Below are positions 1 through 6,422 of a DNA stretch of 6,835 nt, one piece after another. The notes below the pieces were generated by a model. It was not told where the DNA came from. It saw nothing but the letters and a program-made list of their open reading frames with translations, and ran no database searches. Location: NCBI GenBank assembly GCA_009698295.1, contig WLQO01000061.1, positions 1-6,835 on the forward strand. Reading direction: 5' to 3'. The first letter of the stretch is position 1, and each line of letters starts with the position of its first letter. The translations under genes and the position numbers were made by a program. This stretch comes from Actinomycetota bacterium (GTDB lineage Bacteria > Actinomycetota > Actinomycetes > Nanopelagicales > Nanopelagicaceae).

Positions 1-1617
1 GATTGGTGAATTACTCCAGGTGAGGTATCCCCCATCTAGATTTACTGCATTGAATCCAAGTTCCTTTAGCAACATCGTTGCGGTGTGCCCGCGTTGTCCG
101 ACTTGGCAGTTAACCAAAATATTCTTATTAGTTAACTCTGAAGTTCTGCTTCTGATTTCATCAACAGGGATATTCCTAGCGCCGGGGATACTTCCTCGCC
201 CAAATTCTCCTGGTGATCGAACGTCAATAAGATCAAAGCCTTTTTCTACAAATTCATCGATCTGATTCCACTGTGCAGTTTCAACTAGTCCTGTGATTAA
301 ATTTTCGGAAATATAACCCAGCATATTTACTGGATCTTTTGCAGAACCAAATGGTGGCGCATAGGCAAGCTCGAGATCAGCTAACTCTGGTGCAGTTATG
401 CCGCCTCTAATTGCAGTTGCAATGACATCTATTCGCTTATCAACACCTTCGATACCAACACCTTGTGCTCCCAGAATTTCTCCGGTTTGTGGATCAAAGA
501 GTAATTTCAACGCCATCTGCTTTGCATCTGGATAATACCCGGCGTGAGAATTTGGGTGAGTATGAATTGCTATGTATGGACGATTCTTCGCAATTAAGCG
601 CTTCTCATTCCAACCAGTTGTGGCGATCATTAAATCAAAGACCTTAACGATTGCAGTACCAATGGTTTTTACGGGACGCGTAATCAATCCGGCAATATGG
701 TCAGCAACCACTCGGCCATGACGATTTGCAAGATTTGCTAGGGGCACGAGCGTTGCAGTCCCATCAAGGGCATCGTTCTTTTGTGCTGCATCGCCCACTG
801 CATAAATATCGTGATCACTTGTGCGGTTAAAGTCATCAACTTCAATGCCGCCGCGTTCACCGATCTTTAACTCAGCCGCTTTCGCGAGAGCTGTATCTGG
901 GCGAACACCGATAGCCAAAATAACTAAAGCTGCCGGAAGGATTGCACCGCTAGCCAACGTCACCGTCTGCTCATCGATAGTAGAAACGCCATCTGAAAGA
1001 TGCAGTTCGACGCCTTGTAGTTCCATCTCTTTTGAAACCAAGGTTGCCATCTCTGGATCAAGCGGTGCCAAAACTTGCGGCGTTGCCTCAACCAGCGAAG
1101 TTTTTATACCTCGATGTATGAGATTTTCTGCAATCTCTACGCCAATGAATCCTCCGCCGATAACTACTGCACTTGCTGGTTTCTCTCCTACTCGCGCAGT
1201 TATGCGTTCCACATCTTCTACGGTGCGCAGAGTCATCGCTCTTTCAACGCCCGGAATCGGAGGAACAACTGGTGATGCACCTGGACTGAGGATCAATTTG
1301 TCATAATCAATTTCGTAAACTTCACGGGTAAGCAGGTTTCTCACCGAAACCGTCTTCTTGGGACGGTTTATTGCGATTACTTCATTAGCCACACGGACAT
1401 CAAGGCGAAACCTCGCGTGAAGGCTTTCTGGAGTTTGGAGAAGTAGATCACTTTCTTCTTCGATTACCCCGCCAACGTAATAAGGCAGACCACAGTTGGC
1501 GTAAGAAACATATCCGCTTTTTTCCAAAACAACTATCTCTGCATCTCCATCAAGTCTTCGCATACGAGTTGCTGCGGACATTCCTCCAGCAACTCCACCA
1601 ATTATTACAATTTTCAT
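1..1617 (-). CDS. CoA-disulfide/persulfide reductase with C-terminal rhodanese domain (partial, 3' end outside window)
   Basis: Flavin- and NAD(P)H-dependent cytoplasmic enzyme expected to reduce CoA disulfide or CoA/protein persulfides, with a fused rhodanese domain carrying sulfane sulfur. The 539 visible residues begin with an FAD-binding glycine motif (residues 7-12, GGVAGG). The redox Cys42 follows in YANCGLPYY, the CoADR signature. A second nucleotide-binding motif lies at 154-161 (GGGFIGVE), and the FAD motif IYAVGDAA at 271-278. Tyr361 and Tyr419 fall where CoADR enzymes carry their conserved C-terminal tyrosines. The rhodanese domain spans about 447-539, with Cys504 heading the loop CQVGQR. 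No stop occurs before base 1; by family length only a short C-terminal tail should be missing. The ATG is preceded by AAAGGAAACC, 8 bp after the CstR-like gene, so the two are co-transcribed and probably both controlled by the upstream palindrome. The domain fusion matches the CoADR-Rhd/NADH-dependent persulfide reductase family; preferred substrate cannot be read from sequence. Confidence 0.93.
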   Translation of the reverse strand, partial: MKIVIIGGVAGGMSAATRMRRLDGDAEIVVLEKSGYVSYANCGLPYYVGGVIEEESDLLLQTPESLHARFRLDVRVANEVIAINRPKKTVSVRNLLTREVYEIDYDKLILSPGASPVVPPIPGVERAMTLRTVEDVERITARVGEKPASAVVIGGGFIGVEIAENLIHRGIKTSLVEATPQVLAPLDPEMATLVSKEMELQGVELHLSDGVSTIDEQTVTLASGAILPAALVILAIGVRPDTALAKAAELKIGERGGIEVDDFNRTSDHDIYAVGDAAQKNDALDGTATLVPLANLANRHGRVVADHIAGLITRPVKTIGTAIVKVFDLMIATTGWNEKRLIAKNRPYIAIHTHPNSHAGYYPDAKQMALKLLFDPQTGEILGAQGVGIEGVDKRIDVIATAIRGGITAPELADLELAYAPPFGSAKDPVNMLGYISENLITGLVETAQWNQIDEFVEKGFDLIDVRSPGEFGRGSIPGARNIPVDEIRSRTSELTNKNILVNCQVGQRGHTATMLLKELGFNAVNLDGGYLTWSNSPI

Positions 1618-1625
1618 GGTTTCCT

Positions 1626-1913
1626 TTATGCCAGGCTAAGAAAAAGCTTCTGTAGCTTCTCGGTCACTGCTTGGCTATTGTTTTTATTGTCTTCAATGCA
1701 TTCTTTAAGGCTGGCGGAAATAAGTGTGAACCCCGAGGTAGTAACCGCTTTGTTTATCGCGGCAAGTTGAGTGACAACATCTTCACAGTTGCGGCCTTCT
1801 TCAAGCATGCGGACAACCGCACCCATTTGGCCTTGTGCGCGCTTCATGCGCTTTGCAATGGCATCAATTTGATCCTGATCTTGCAAGATATGAGTTGGAG
1901 ATGCTTTAGCCAT
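1626..1913 (-). CDS. CsoR/RcnR-family repressor, CstR-like persulfide sensor
   Basis: Small all-helical DNA-binding repressor of the CsoR/RcnR (DUF156) family, 95 aa from the chosen ATG. It shows the family core: KRAQGQMGAVVRMLEEGRNCEDVVTQ in outline, with Cys43 in helix 2 and Cys72 in SLKEC. Copper-sensing CsoR has a His four residues before the second Cys (DHLxxC); here that position is Ser68. Two cysteines without the His is the pattern of CstR, which senses persulfides by forming di- or trisulfides between them. The adjacent CoA-disulfide reductase/rhodanese gene fits this reading. An in-frame GTG at 1928 would add five residues (100 aa) and overlap the 39-aa gene by 13 bp. The ATG at 1913 lies 2 bp after that gene's stop (TGAAAATG), suggesting coupling, and is preferred; neither has a strong ribosome binding site. 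It probably represses its own operon through the palindrome at 2075-2090. Confidence 0.88.
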   Translation of the reverse strand: MAKASPTHILQDQDQIDAIAKRMKRAQGQMGAVVRMLEEGRNCEDVVTQLAAINKAVTTSGFTLISASLKECIEDNKNNSQAVTEKLQKLFLSLA

Positions 1914-1915
1914 TT

Positions 1916-2035
1916 TCAGCCGTGACACTTACAGATTTGTTCAGCTGGGACTCCATAAAGCGCTTCTTCGACATGTTCGCCGCAGCCAGACCAGGTGTAC
2001 TTCTTACATTTTTGGCAGATTATTCGTGAACACAT
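1916..2035 (-). CDS. 39-aa Cys-rich conserved small protein (putative zinc-ribbon-like)
   Basis: A 39-residue ORF starting at ATG 2035 and ending in TGA at 1916. The protein reads MCSRIICQKCKKYTWSGCGE, then HVEEALYGVPAEQICKCHG. Six cysteines (2, 7, 10, 18, 35, 37) and His21 and His38 suggest metal binding, with CxxC at 7-10 and TWSGCGEH at 14-21 as the core. From memory this matches a widespread family of very short proteins (CxxCxKxTWxGCGxH...VP...C) seen in actinobacteria and also in plants and fungi; its function is unknown to me. A strong ribosome binding site (AAAAGGGAG) sits 6 bp upstream of the ATG. It is the first gene after the CstR-type palindrome and abuts the repressor gene, so a link to reactive sulfur or metal handling is inferred from position only. 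Its small size makes it easy to miss in automatic annotation. Confidence 0.85.
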   Translation of the reverse strand: MCSRIICQKCKKYTWSGCGEHVEEALYGVPAEQICKCHG

Positions 2036-2041
2036 ATCTAA

Positions 2042-2050
2042 CTCCCTTTT
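2042..2050 (-). promoter_or_regulatory. Ribosome binding site of the 39-aa gene
   Basis: On the minus strand the bases read AAAAGGGAG, followed by 6 bases (TTAGAT) and the ATG at 2035. This purine-rich match supports the small ORF being translated and fixes its start. Confidence 0.7.
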
Positions 2051-2066
2051 AGTAGCTTAGGGATCC

Positions 2067-2097
2067 AATCTAGCATACCCCTAGGGGTATATGGCAA
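2067..2097 (-). promoter_or_regulatory. Candidate promoter overlapping the operator
   Basis: On the minus strand a possible -35 TTGCCA (2092-2097) and a possible -10 TAGATT (2067-2072) flank the palindrome with a 19-bp spacer, longer than the usual 17. TATGCT (2072-2077) is an alternative -10. A repressor bound to the palindrome would cover the spacer. The exact boxes are guesses; that a promoter lies in this short gap is more secure, because it is the only intergenic space before the sulfur operon. Confidence 0.4.
2075..2090. promoter_or_regulatory. CsoR/CstR-type operator, perfect 16-bp palindrome
   Basis: The bases ATACCCCTAGGGGTAT form a perfect inverted repeat with no spacer. CsoR-family operators are typically AT-flanked runs of C facing runs of G, of the form ATACCC...GGGTAT, so this fits both in sequence and in place. 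It lies 39 bp upstream of the start of the small Cys-rich gene and its neighbour, the CstR-like repressor. Autorepression that is relieved by persulfides is the expected mode. It has no T tract and is not followed by one, which argues against a terminator. Confidence 0.83.
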
Positions 2098-2110
2098 ATC
2101 GAACTGATAA

Positions 2111-3292
2111 CTAGAAATACTTGCGGAAGATCTTCCTAAAGCGCTTGGTTATGCGCTTATTTAACTTGAGAGTTTGGTCTATAGGCGAAACAGCCATCAC
2201 TTTCACATGCGCTGGCTCATCAGGTGTAATTACATCCTTTAGAGCCGGTGAATTCTGGTCGAGCGAATCTGCGATGCGATCAATACTTGCCACCATCGAA
2301 AGCCCACGAACAATCTGTTCTTGGTCAGCATCTTTAGCATCTTCAATCAGAGATTCAGCAAGTACTGCACCGGCTTCACGAGCATCATCGGTTGCGGTCG
2401 TAATAGTTTCTAAATCTTCTTCATCATCAATTTTTGCAGAGATGGCGTAGCTTGCTGCTGATAACGCAACGGCGATTTGCTTCTTTGTAGAATCTGCGAT
2501 TCCCCCACTAACTGCAGAATCAAAAAGCGTGCGCGCAATAGTTCGCACTTGAAGCAAAGTATGTTCAATAGCGATTCCTTCGATATAAACACTTTCTGCT
2601 TCATCTTTTTCAGCAGTTGGAAACCAACGTGCATGTCCGCGCGCTTCCACTGACTGTGCACGTATCGCCGGAATCGCCTCCATCAATAAGCGTGCTTTTG
2701 CCAGCCAATTACCAGCTTCTTTTTGTGTGTACCCAGCGGCTACGCCTTCGGACATTTGTGCAAGCAGATCTGCCGCCTTTGTACTCACTTCGGTGATTTG
2801 ATCAATTGCGCGACCGACCGGAGTTTTTGCATGCGAGAAATATGAGAAGACGATCGCAACTGCTGCGCCGATCAAAGTCGACCCTAAGCGATGTGCCGCA
2901 GTTGTTCCGCTAATTCCTGGACCAATAACAATCAGAGCGGTTACTGGAACGTTTACAGATGCAACTTCTCCTAAATGCAGAGCGCGTGCGACTACTGCAC
3001 AGAAAATAACGGTGAGGCCAACGGCTATGAAACCGACGTTAAAGATTGAGACATTTAGGAGCGCAACAGATGCGCCAATTGCCGTGCCAACAATTTGGCC
3101 AAATCCCTCACGGACTGACTTGTGTAGCGAGATGCGAATAGAAAGGGTGCAAACAATCGCGGCAACTACGCCACCGTCTTTGATTACCAAATCACCAATC
3201 TGCCAAGCTGCAGCACCAGCCAAGCCAGCGACCAATATCTGGCGGACCCAAACACGGCGATCGGCAAATAACTTCTTTATTTTCTTCCACAT
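2111..3292 (-). CDS. FUSC/aromatic acid exporter-like inner membrane protein
   Basis: Predicted inner membrane protein of 393 aa. A short basic N-terminus (MWKKIKKLFADRR) precedes about six hydrophobic segments near residues 18-36, 39-56, 66-84, 86-104, 112-127 and 136-153. A long, charged, probably helical cytoplasmic region follows (about 155-393), ending in a very basic tail (KRITKRFRKIFRKYF). This plan of six helices plus a soluble C-terminal half is that of the FUSC/ArAE (DUF939-type) family, some members of which export aromatic acids. A longer in-frame start at 3376 would add 28 residues but overlap the RLP gene by 71 bp, and those residues are not typical of the family. ATG 3292 lies 13 bp after the RLP stop and opens with the expected basic segment. 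Its ribosome binding site is weak, suggesting translational coupling. As last gene of the operon it might export a pathway product or toxic intermediate. The substrate is unknown. Confidence 0.75.
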   Translation of the reverse strand: MWKKIKKLFADRRVWVRQILVAGLAGAAAWQIGDLVIKDGGVVAAIVCTLSIRISLHKSVREGFGQIVGTAIGASVALLNVSIFNVGFIAVGLTVIFCAVVARALHLGEVASVNVPVTALIVIGPGISGTTAAHRLGSTLIGAAVAIVFSYFSHAKTPVGRAIDQITEVSTKAADLLAQMSEGVAAGYTQKEAGNWLAKARLLMEAIPAIRAQSVEARGHARWFPTAEKDEAESVYIEGIAIEHTLLQVRTIARTLFDSAVSGGIADSTKKQIAVALSAASYAISAKIDDEEDLETITTATDDAREAGAVLAESLIEDAKDADQEQIVRGLSMVASIDRIADSLDQNSPALKDVITPDEPAHVKVMAVSPIDQTLKLNKRITKRFRKIFRKYF

Positions 3293-3305
3293 GATGTAGC
3301 CAAGT

Positions 3306-4403
3306 TTAGTAGGAGCGCACCATTTCGCACATGCGAGCAGCGCTATCTGCAAGGTTTCCGCGAGAAAGTGCTCCACCGATCAATAAGGCGGTCTCTTTTC
3401 CGTACATCTCAATCATTTCTGGGATGCGATCCAATGTCATTCCGCCGGCAGGGGCGATTGTCATTGGATTTAGAGATCCAAGTTTTTCACGTGATCGGTC
3501 AGCAATTTCTAAACACTGTTCGGCGGTGAAAGAGAAGCGCCCACCAATATTTGGAAATATTGAGATATCTGCACCGGCTAATCGCATAAAAGTTCCGAAA
3601 ACAATTCCGTGGGCTATTCCAACTTCTTTTGAGGTAACTAATGAACCCAGCATCGCAGGATGCCCCAGAATCGGCAGAGCCAAAGTCTCATCTTCGGCAA
3701 TGACTCGCAAAGAATCAAAACCTGTAATCCCTGGAAGAACTAATAGTCCGCTTGCACCGAGATCTTTTGCACTATGGGCAGCATCGATTACCTGATCAAA
3801 AGGCATATTTAAACTTGGCACATACGCTGAATTTCCACCGGTAATTTCATTTGCTTCTTTTACTGCTGCAGAAATTAGCGCAACCCGCTCTTTCCAAGTT
3901 GCCCACGGTTGGTTGGCCAGACTGTGATCATCTTTTATTAAATCAAATCCTGCCAACGCTAATGTGCGTGCCATATCAGCCAGAGTCTTTGCATCTGAGC
4001 CCATTGGCTTTAGCGCTGTTGCAATTAATGGGCGCGTATCTGCTTTAAATATTTTCCGTAATCCGCTGATGCCAAAGCGAGGTCCTTTAAATCTATTTAG
4101 AATCAAATCAGGAAGTTTAAGATCAACAATTTTAATTCCAGGAAATAGTGATGCATTCCCCCACAGCACATTCAATAACTGGGTGAGTTCTCCCCCAGCA
4201 ACATCAGGGTTGTAAGAAATGGTTATTAAGTGGTTGGTTTTGTCGCTAGAAGTTATCTCTTCAATTTTTCCTACAACTTGGTCCTGGATCCAACTCGGAG
4301 CGAGCTCGTATGGAAATTCAATGGTCTGTTCTACTCGGATCAGATCAGCGATCTCCTTCGGGTTTTCACCGAAAAAGGCATAGGTAACGTGAATGCGTTC
4401 CAT
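3306..4403 (-). CDS. RuBisCO-like protein (form IV RuBisCO large-chain homologue)
   Basis: A 365-aa homologue of the RuBisCO large chain, shorter than true RuBisCO (about 460-475 aa). Landmarks align in order: Glu25 (EQTIE) near RuBisCO Glu60, Asn83 (WGNASLF) with Asn123, and Lys132 (ALKPMG) with Lys175. Lys157-Asp158-Asp159-His160 (KDDH) aligns with the metal site Lys201-Asp203-Glu204, His248 (GHPAM) with His294, and AGG (319-321) and GG (343-344) with the phosphate loops. Several residues needed for CO2 fixation are changed: Lys177 to Met134, Glu204 to His160, Arg295 to Pro249, and the His327 region to SIFPN. It should therefore not be a carboxylase. Known RLPs enolise, isomerise, decarboxylate or hydrolyse phosphorylated ketoses (MtnW, the Rhodospirillum 5-methylthioribulose-1-P isomerase, the apionate-pathway enzymes). 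Operon position after an MtnA-like isomerase and an aldolase points to a related sugar phosphate; the reaction is unassigned. The start is supported by GGTGGAGG 7 bp upstream of the ATG. Confidence 0.9.
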   Translation of the reverse strand: MERIHVTYAFFGENPKEIADLIRVEQTIEFPYELAPSWIQDQVVGKIEEITSSDKTNHLITISYNPDVAGGELTQLLNVLWGNASLFPGIKIVDLKLPDLILNRFKGPRFGISGLRKIFKADTRPLIATALKPMGSDAKTLADMARTLALAGFDLIKDDHSLANQPWATWKERVALISAAVKEANEITGGNSAYVPSLNMPFDQVIDAAHSAKDLGASGLLVLPGITGFDSLRVIAEDETLALPILGHPAMLGSLVTSKEVGIAHGIVFGTFMRLAGADISIFPNIGGRFSFTAEQCLEIADRSREKLGSLNPMTIAPAGGMTLDRIPEMIEMYGKETALLIGGALSRGNLADSAARMCEMVRSY

Positions 4404-4410
4404 TAAAGCG

Positions 4411-4418
4411 CCTCCACC
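4411..4418 (-). promoter_or_regulatory. Strong ribosome binding site of the RLP gene
   Basis: The minus strand reads GGTGGAGG, then 7 bases, then ATG at 4403. It is the best Shine-Dalgarno match in this operon and suggests the RLP is initiated independently of the upstream aldolase gene rather than by coupling. Confidence 0.7.
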
Positions 4419-4426
4419 TTATTTCT

Positions 4427-4451
4427 AGGATTTACAGGATTTACAGGATTT
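4427..4451. repeat. 9-bp tandem repeat, 2.8 copies
   Basis: The unit AGGATTTAC is repeated head to tail almost three times without mismatch over 25 bases. It fills the gap just after the aldolase/dehydrogenase stop codon and before the RLP ribosome binding site. On the transcript it reads GTAAATCCT repeats, A/U-rich and apparently unstructured. Its role is unknown; slippage-generated spacer is the simplest explanation. Confidence 0.85.
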
Positions 4452-6422
4452 CTACCTTGGGAAGGCAGAAGATACACCGCCGTCTACGGCAATGACACTT
4501 CCTGTTGTTCGTGATGATTCATCGCTCAAGAAGAAGGCTGCAGCGCGGGCTACATCAAGGCTTCGTACTCTTGCATTCAGTAAATTGCGAGATGCGTAGA
4601 AATCTTCAAGGTCTTCTGGTTTCACTCCATGTGCAGCTGCACGTTGTTCGCGAATACCGCCTTCCCACAATTTGCTGTTATCAAAGACAGCGTCCGGGTT
4701 AATTCCGTTACAGCGAATACCAGCACTTCCGCCTTCAAGGGCTGCGATACGCATTAACTGCAACATTCCTGCTTTGCTAACTGAATATCCACCGAAGCCT
4801 GCGCCTGGAGAAAAAGCGTTCTTGCTCGCCACGTAAACAAGCGATCCGCCCATTTTCTGCTTACGCATAACTTTCATAGATTCTTTGGTCAGCATAAATG
4901 CACTGGATAGATTGATATCTAATCCACGGCGCCATTTCTCGACATCAAGATCTTCTAACTTGTCGCTGATTCCAATGCCGGCATTTATTACAACGCCGTC
5001 AAGGCCACCAAAGTGTTTAATGGTCTTTGTGACAGTTGCTTGGACATCAGATTCTTTCGATTGATCACCCAAAATTAGCAGCGGTGGATTGCATTTGTTC
5101 TCCGCAAACTCTTTTTCGACTTCGATCAAACCTGCTTCTTCAATATCTGCAAGAACTAAGTGAGCGCCGCGCTTGGCAAGTTCTAAGGCAACGCCTCTGC
5201 CTATTCCACTTCCTGCGCCTGTAACAATAATGATGTGTCCATCGAGTTGTGCAGGTGCTGGCTTATTCTTTAACTTAAACAACTCCATAGGCCAATAATC
5301 AAATCCAAATATCTCTGCATCAGAAATAGTGTCCCCGTCACCAAATACATCGACAACGCGAGCTGCCACATTATGAGTATGTGATGCGATATCGGCAAGC
5401 ATCGTGTTCTCTTTAATTGTTGTCGCTGCAGTTACTGCTCCGACTCCGGGGACAATGATGACCTTTGGATCATTGCCGTGGCTGCTGTATCCAGCAGGCA
5501 GCAAAGACTTGTTAGCCTCAAAATAAGCTGCGTAATTCGCGCGGAATTCTTGGATGCCAGTTTCGGTATCTTCCAAAGTAACTGTTGCTGACTTTGGACG
5601 AATACGCAACATGTGATCGGCGCTAGATGCTCCCAGGTCAAGAATTTTCTTGAGATCTGGACGAGCGGCAATCTCGGCTAAACGAGAATCGGTTCGCAAA
5701 AGTTGTTTCTTACCAAGGGTTCCACGCAACTTTAGGAGCAGATCTTTAAGTTCTTCATCAGGAAGTTCTTGATGTTGGAAATTCGCTTTGGGGCGCTTGT
5801 TCAGCGAATCCAAGTACTTATCAGCAAGAGCCACAGCATCTTGTGTCTTTTGGTAGCACTTATCGGAATCTTCATCCCAAACAACTAAACCATGGTGAGC
5901 AAGAACTACTCCAGCGTAATCGCCCAAACCACCAACTATCTTTGAAAGATTAAAACCTGGACGAACCCAATCAACATACGCAAATTCTTTGCCAAGTGCT
6001 TCTTGCACGGCTTTTTCACCTTGCGGATGATTTGTCAGAGCACAGATCGCATCTGCGTGCACATGGTCAATGTGTTTAGCAGGCAAAAATCCATGCAAAA
6101 GAGTTTCAATTGATGGACGGCGTGAAGTTGGATCCACCAAAGCTCGAGTTACGTAATCAACCATCGTGTCATCATCTAATGCATCGAAATCGCGTAAGGC
6201 CAATAGCTCTTCGAGATACAAGGCTGGGTAATCTCGATCGACTGCGTACTGCATATCTGCACCGGAACCTTTAACCCACAAAACTTTCTTTAAGCGTCCG
6301 AGATGATCCTTAATTTCGCCCTTGCTGGAAGTGTTTCCGCCTCCATAAACAACCATTGATTGATCGGCACCGATCTTTTGAGAACGTGCAACAAGATCGT
6401 GGAGCGGCTTAAATTCACTCAT
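4452..6422 (-). CDS. Bifunctional class II aldolase / short-chain dehydrogenase (rhamnulose-1-phosphate aldolase/lactaldehyde dehydrogenase-like)
   Basis: A 656-aa two-domain cytoplasmic enzyme. The N-terminal class II aldolase/adducin domain (about 1-210) has a glycine-rich phosphate-binding loop (YGGGNTSSKG, 26-35), Glu106, and zinc ligands in HVH (120-122) and AHHGLV (175-180). A linker region follows (about 210-390). The C-terminal domain (about 392-656) is a classical SDR: nucleotide motif TGAGSGIG (401-408), NAG (480-482), Ser533, and the catalytic pair Tyr546/Lys550 in YSVSK. The fusion resembles bacterial rhamnulose-1-phosphate aldolase/lactaldehyde dehydrogenases (RhaEW/YuxG type). 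These cleave a ketose-1-phosphate to dihydroxyacetone phosphate plus an aldehyde, then oxidise the aldehyde with NAD. The ATG overlaps the mtnA stop as ATGA, so the two are translationally coupled. With MtnA as neighbour, a likelier substrate is 5-deoxyribulose-1-P or 5-methylthioribulose-1-P, as in the DHAP shunt; this is inference. All catalytic motifs are intact. Confidence 0.9.
   Translation of the reverse strand: MSEFKPLHDLVARSQKIGADQSMVVYGGGNTSSKGEIKDHLGRLKKVLWVKGSGADMQYAVDRDYPALYLEELLALRDFDALDDDTMVDYVTRALVDPTSRRPSIETLLHGFLPAKHIDHVHADAICALTNHPQGEKAVQEALGKEFAYVDWVRPGFNLSKIVGGLGDYAGVVLAHHGLVVWDEDSDKCYQKTQDAVALADKYLDSLNKRPKANFQHQELPDEELKDLLLKLRGTLGKKQLLRTDSRLAEIAARPDLKKILDLGASSADHMLRIRPKSATVTLEDTETGIQEFRANYAAYFEANKSLLPAGYSSHGNDPKVIIVPGVGAVTAATTIKENTMLADIASHTHNVAARVVDVFGDGDTISDAEIFGFDYWPMELFKLKNKPAPAQLDGHIIIVTGAGSGIGRGVALELAKRGAHLVLADIEEAGLIEVEKEFAENKCNPPLLILGDQSKESDVQATVTKTIKHFGGLDGVVINAGIGISDKLEDLDVEKWRRGLDINLSSAFMLTKESMKVMRKQKMGGSLVYVASKNAFSPGAGFGGYSVSKAGMLQLMRIAALEGGSAGIRCNGINPDAVFDNSKLWEGGIREQRAAAHGVKPEDLEDFYASRNLLNARVRSLDVARAAAFFLSDESSRTTGSVIAVDGGVSSAFPR

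Noticed and set aside
821..1306. 161-aa plus-strand ORF
   Set aside because: It is antisense to a clearly conserved flavoprotein frame and its translation is low-complexity (Ser/Thr/Pro-rich) with no recognisable domain. The other plus-strand ORFs were rejected likewise.
1626..1928. GTG start at 1928 for the CstR-like gene
   Set aside because: Possible, but it overlaps the 39-aa gene by 13 bp and has no better ribosome binding site. The ATG at 1913 sits just behind the upstream stop.
2075..2090. Rho-independent terminator for the RLP/FUSC operon
   Set aside because: The palindrome has no loop and no following T tract, and its sequence fits a CsoR/CstR operator better.
2111..3376. Longer 421-aa start for the FUSC-like protein
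   Set aside because: It would overlap the RLP coding region by 71 bp, and the extra 28 residues do not look like the family N-terminus. ATG 3292 gives a basic segment followed by the first helix.
3306..4403. Functional CO2-fixing RuBisCO
   Set aside because: Key residues equivalent to Lys177, Glu204, Arg295 and His327 are replaced, and the protein is about 100 residues short.
4427..4451. CRISPR-like repeat
   Set aside because: The 9-bp units are directly abutting with no spacers, so this is a simple tandem repeat.
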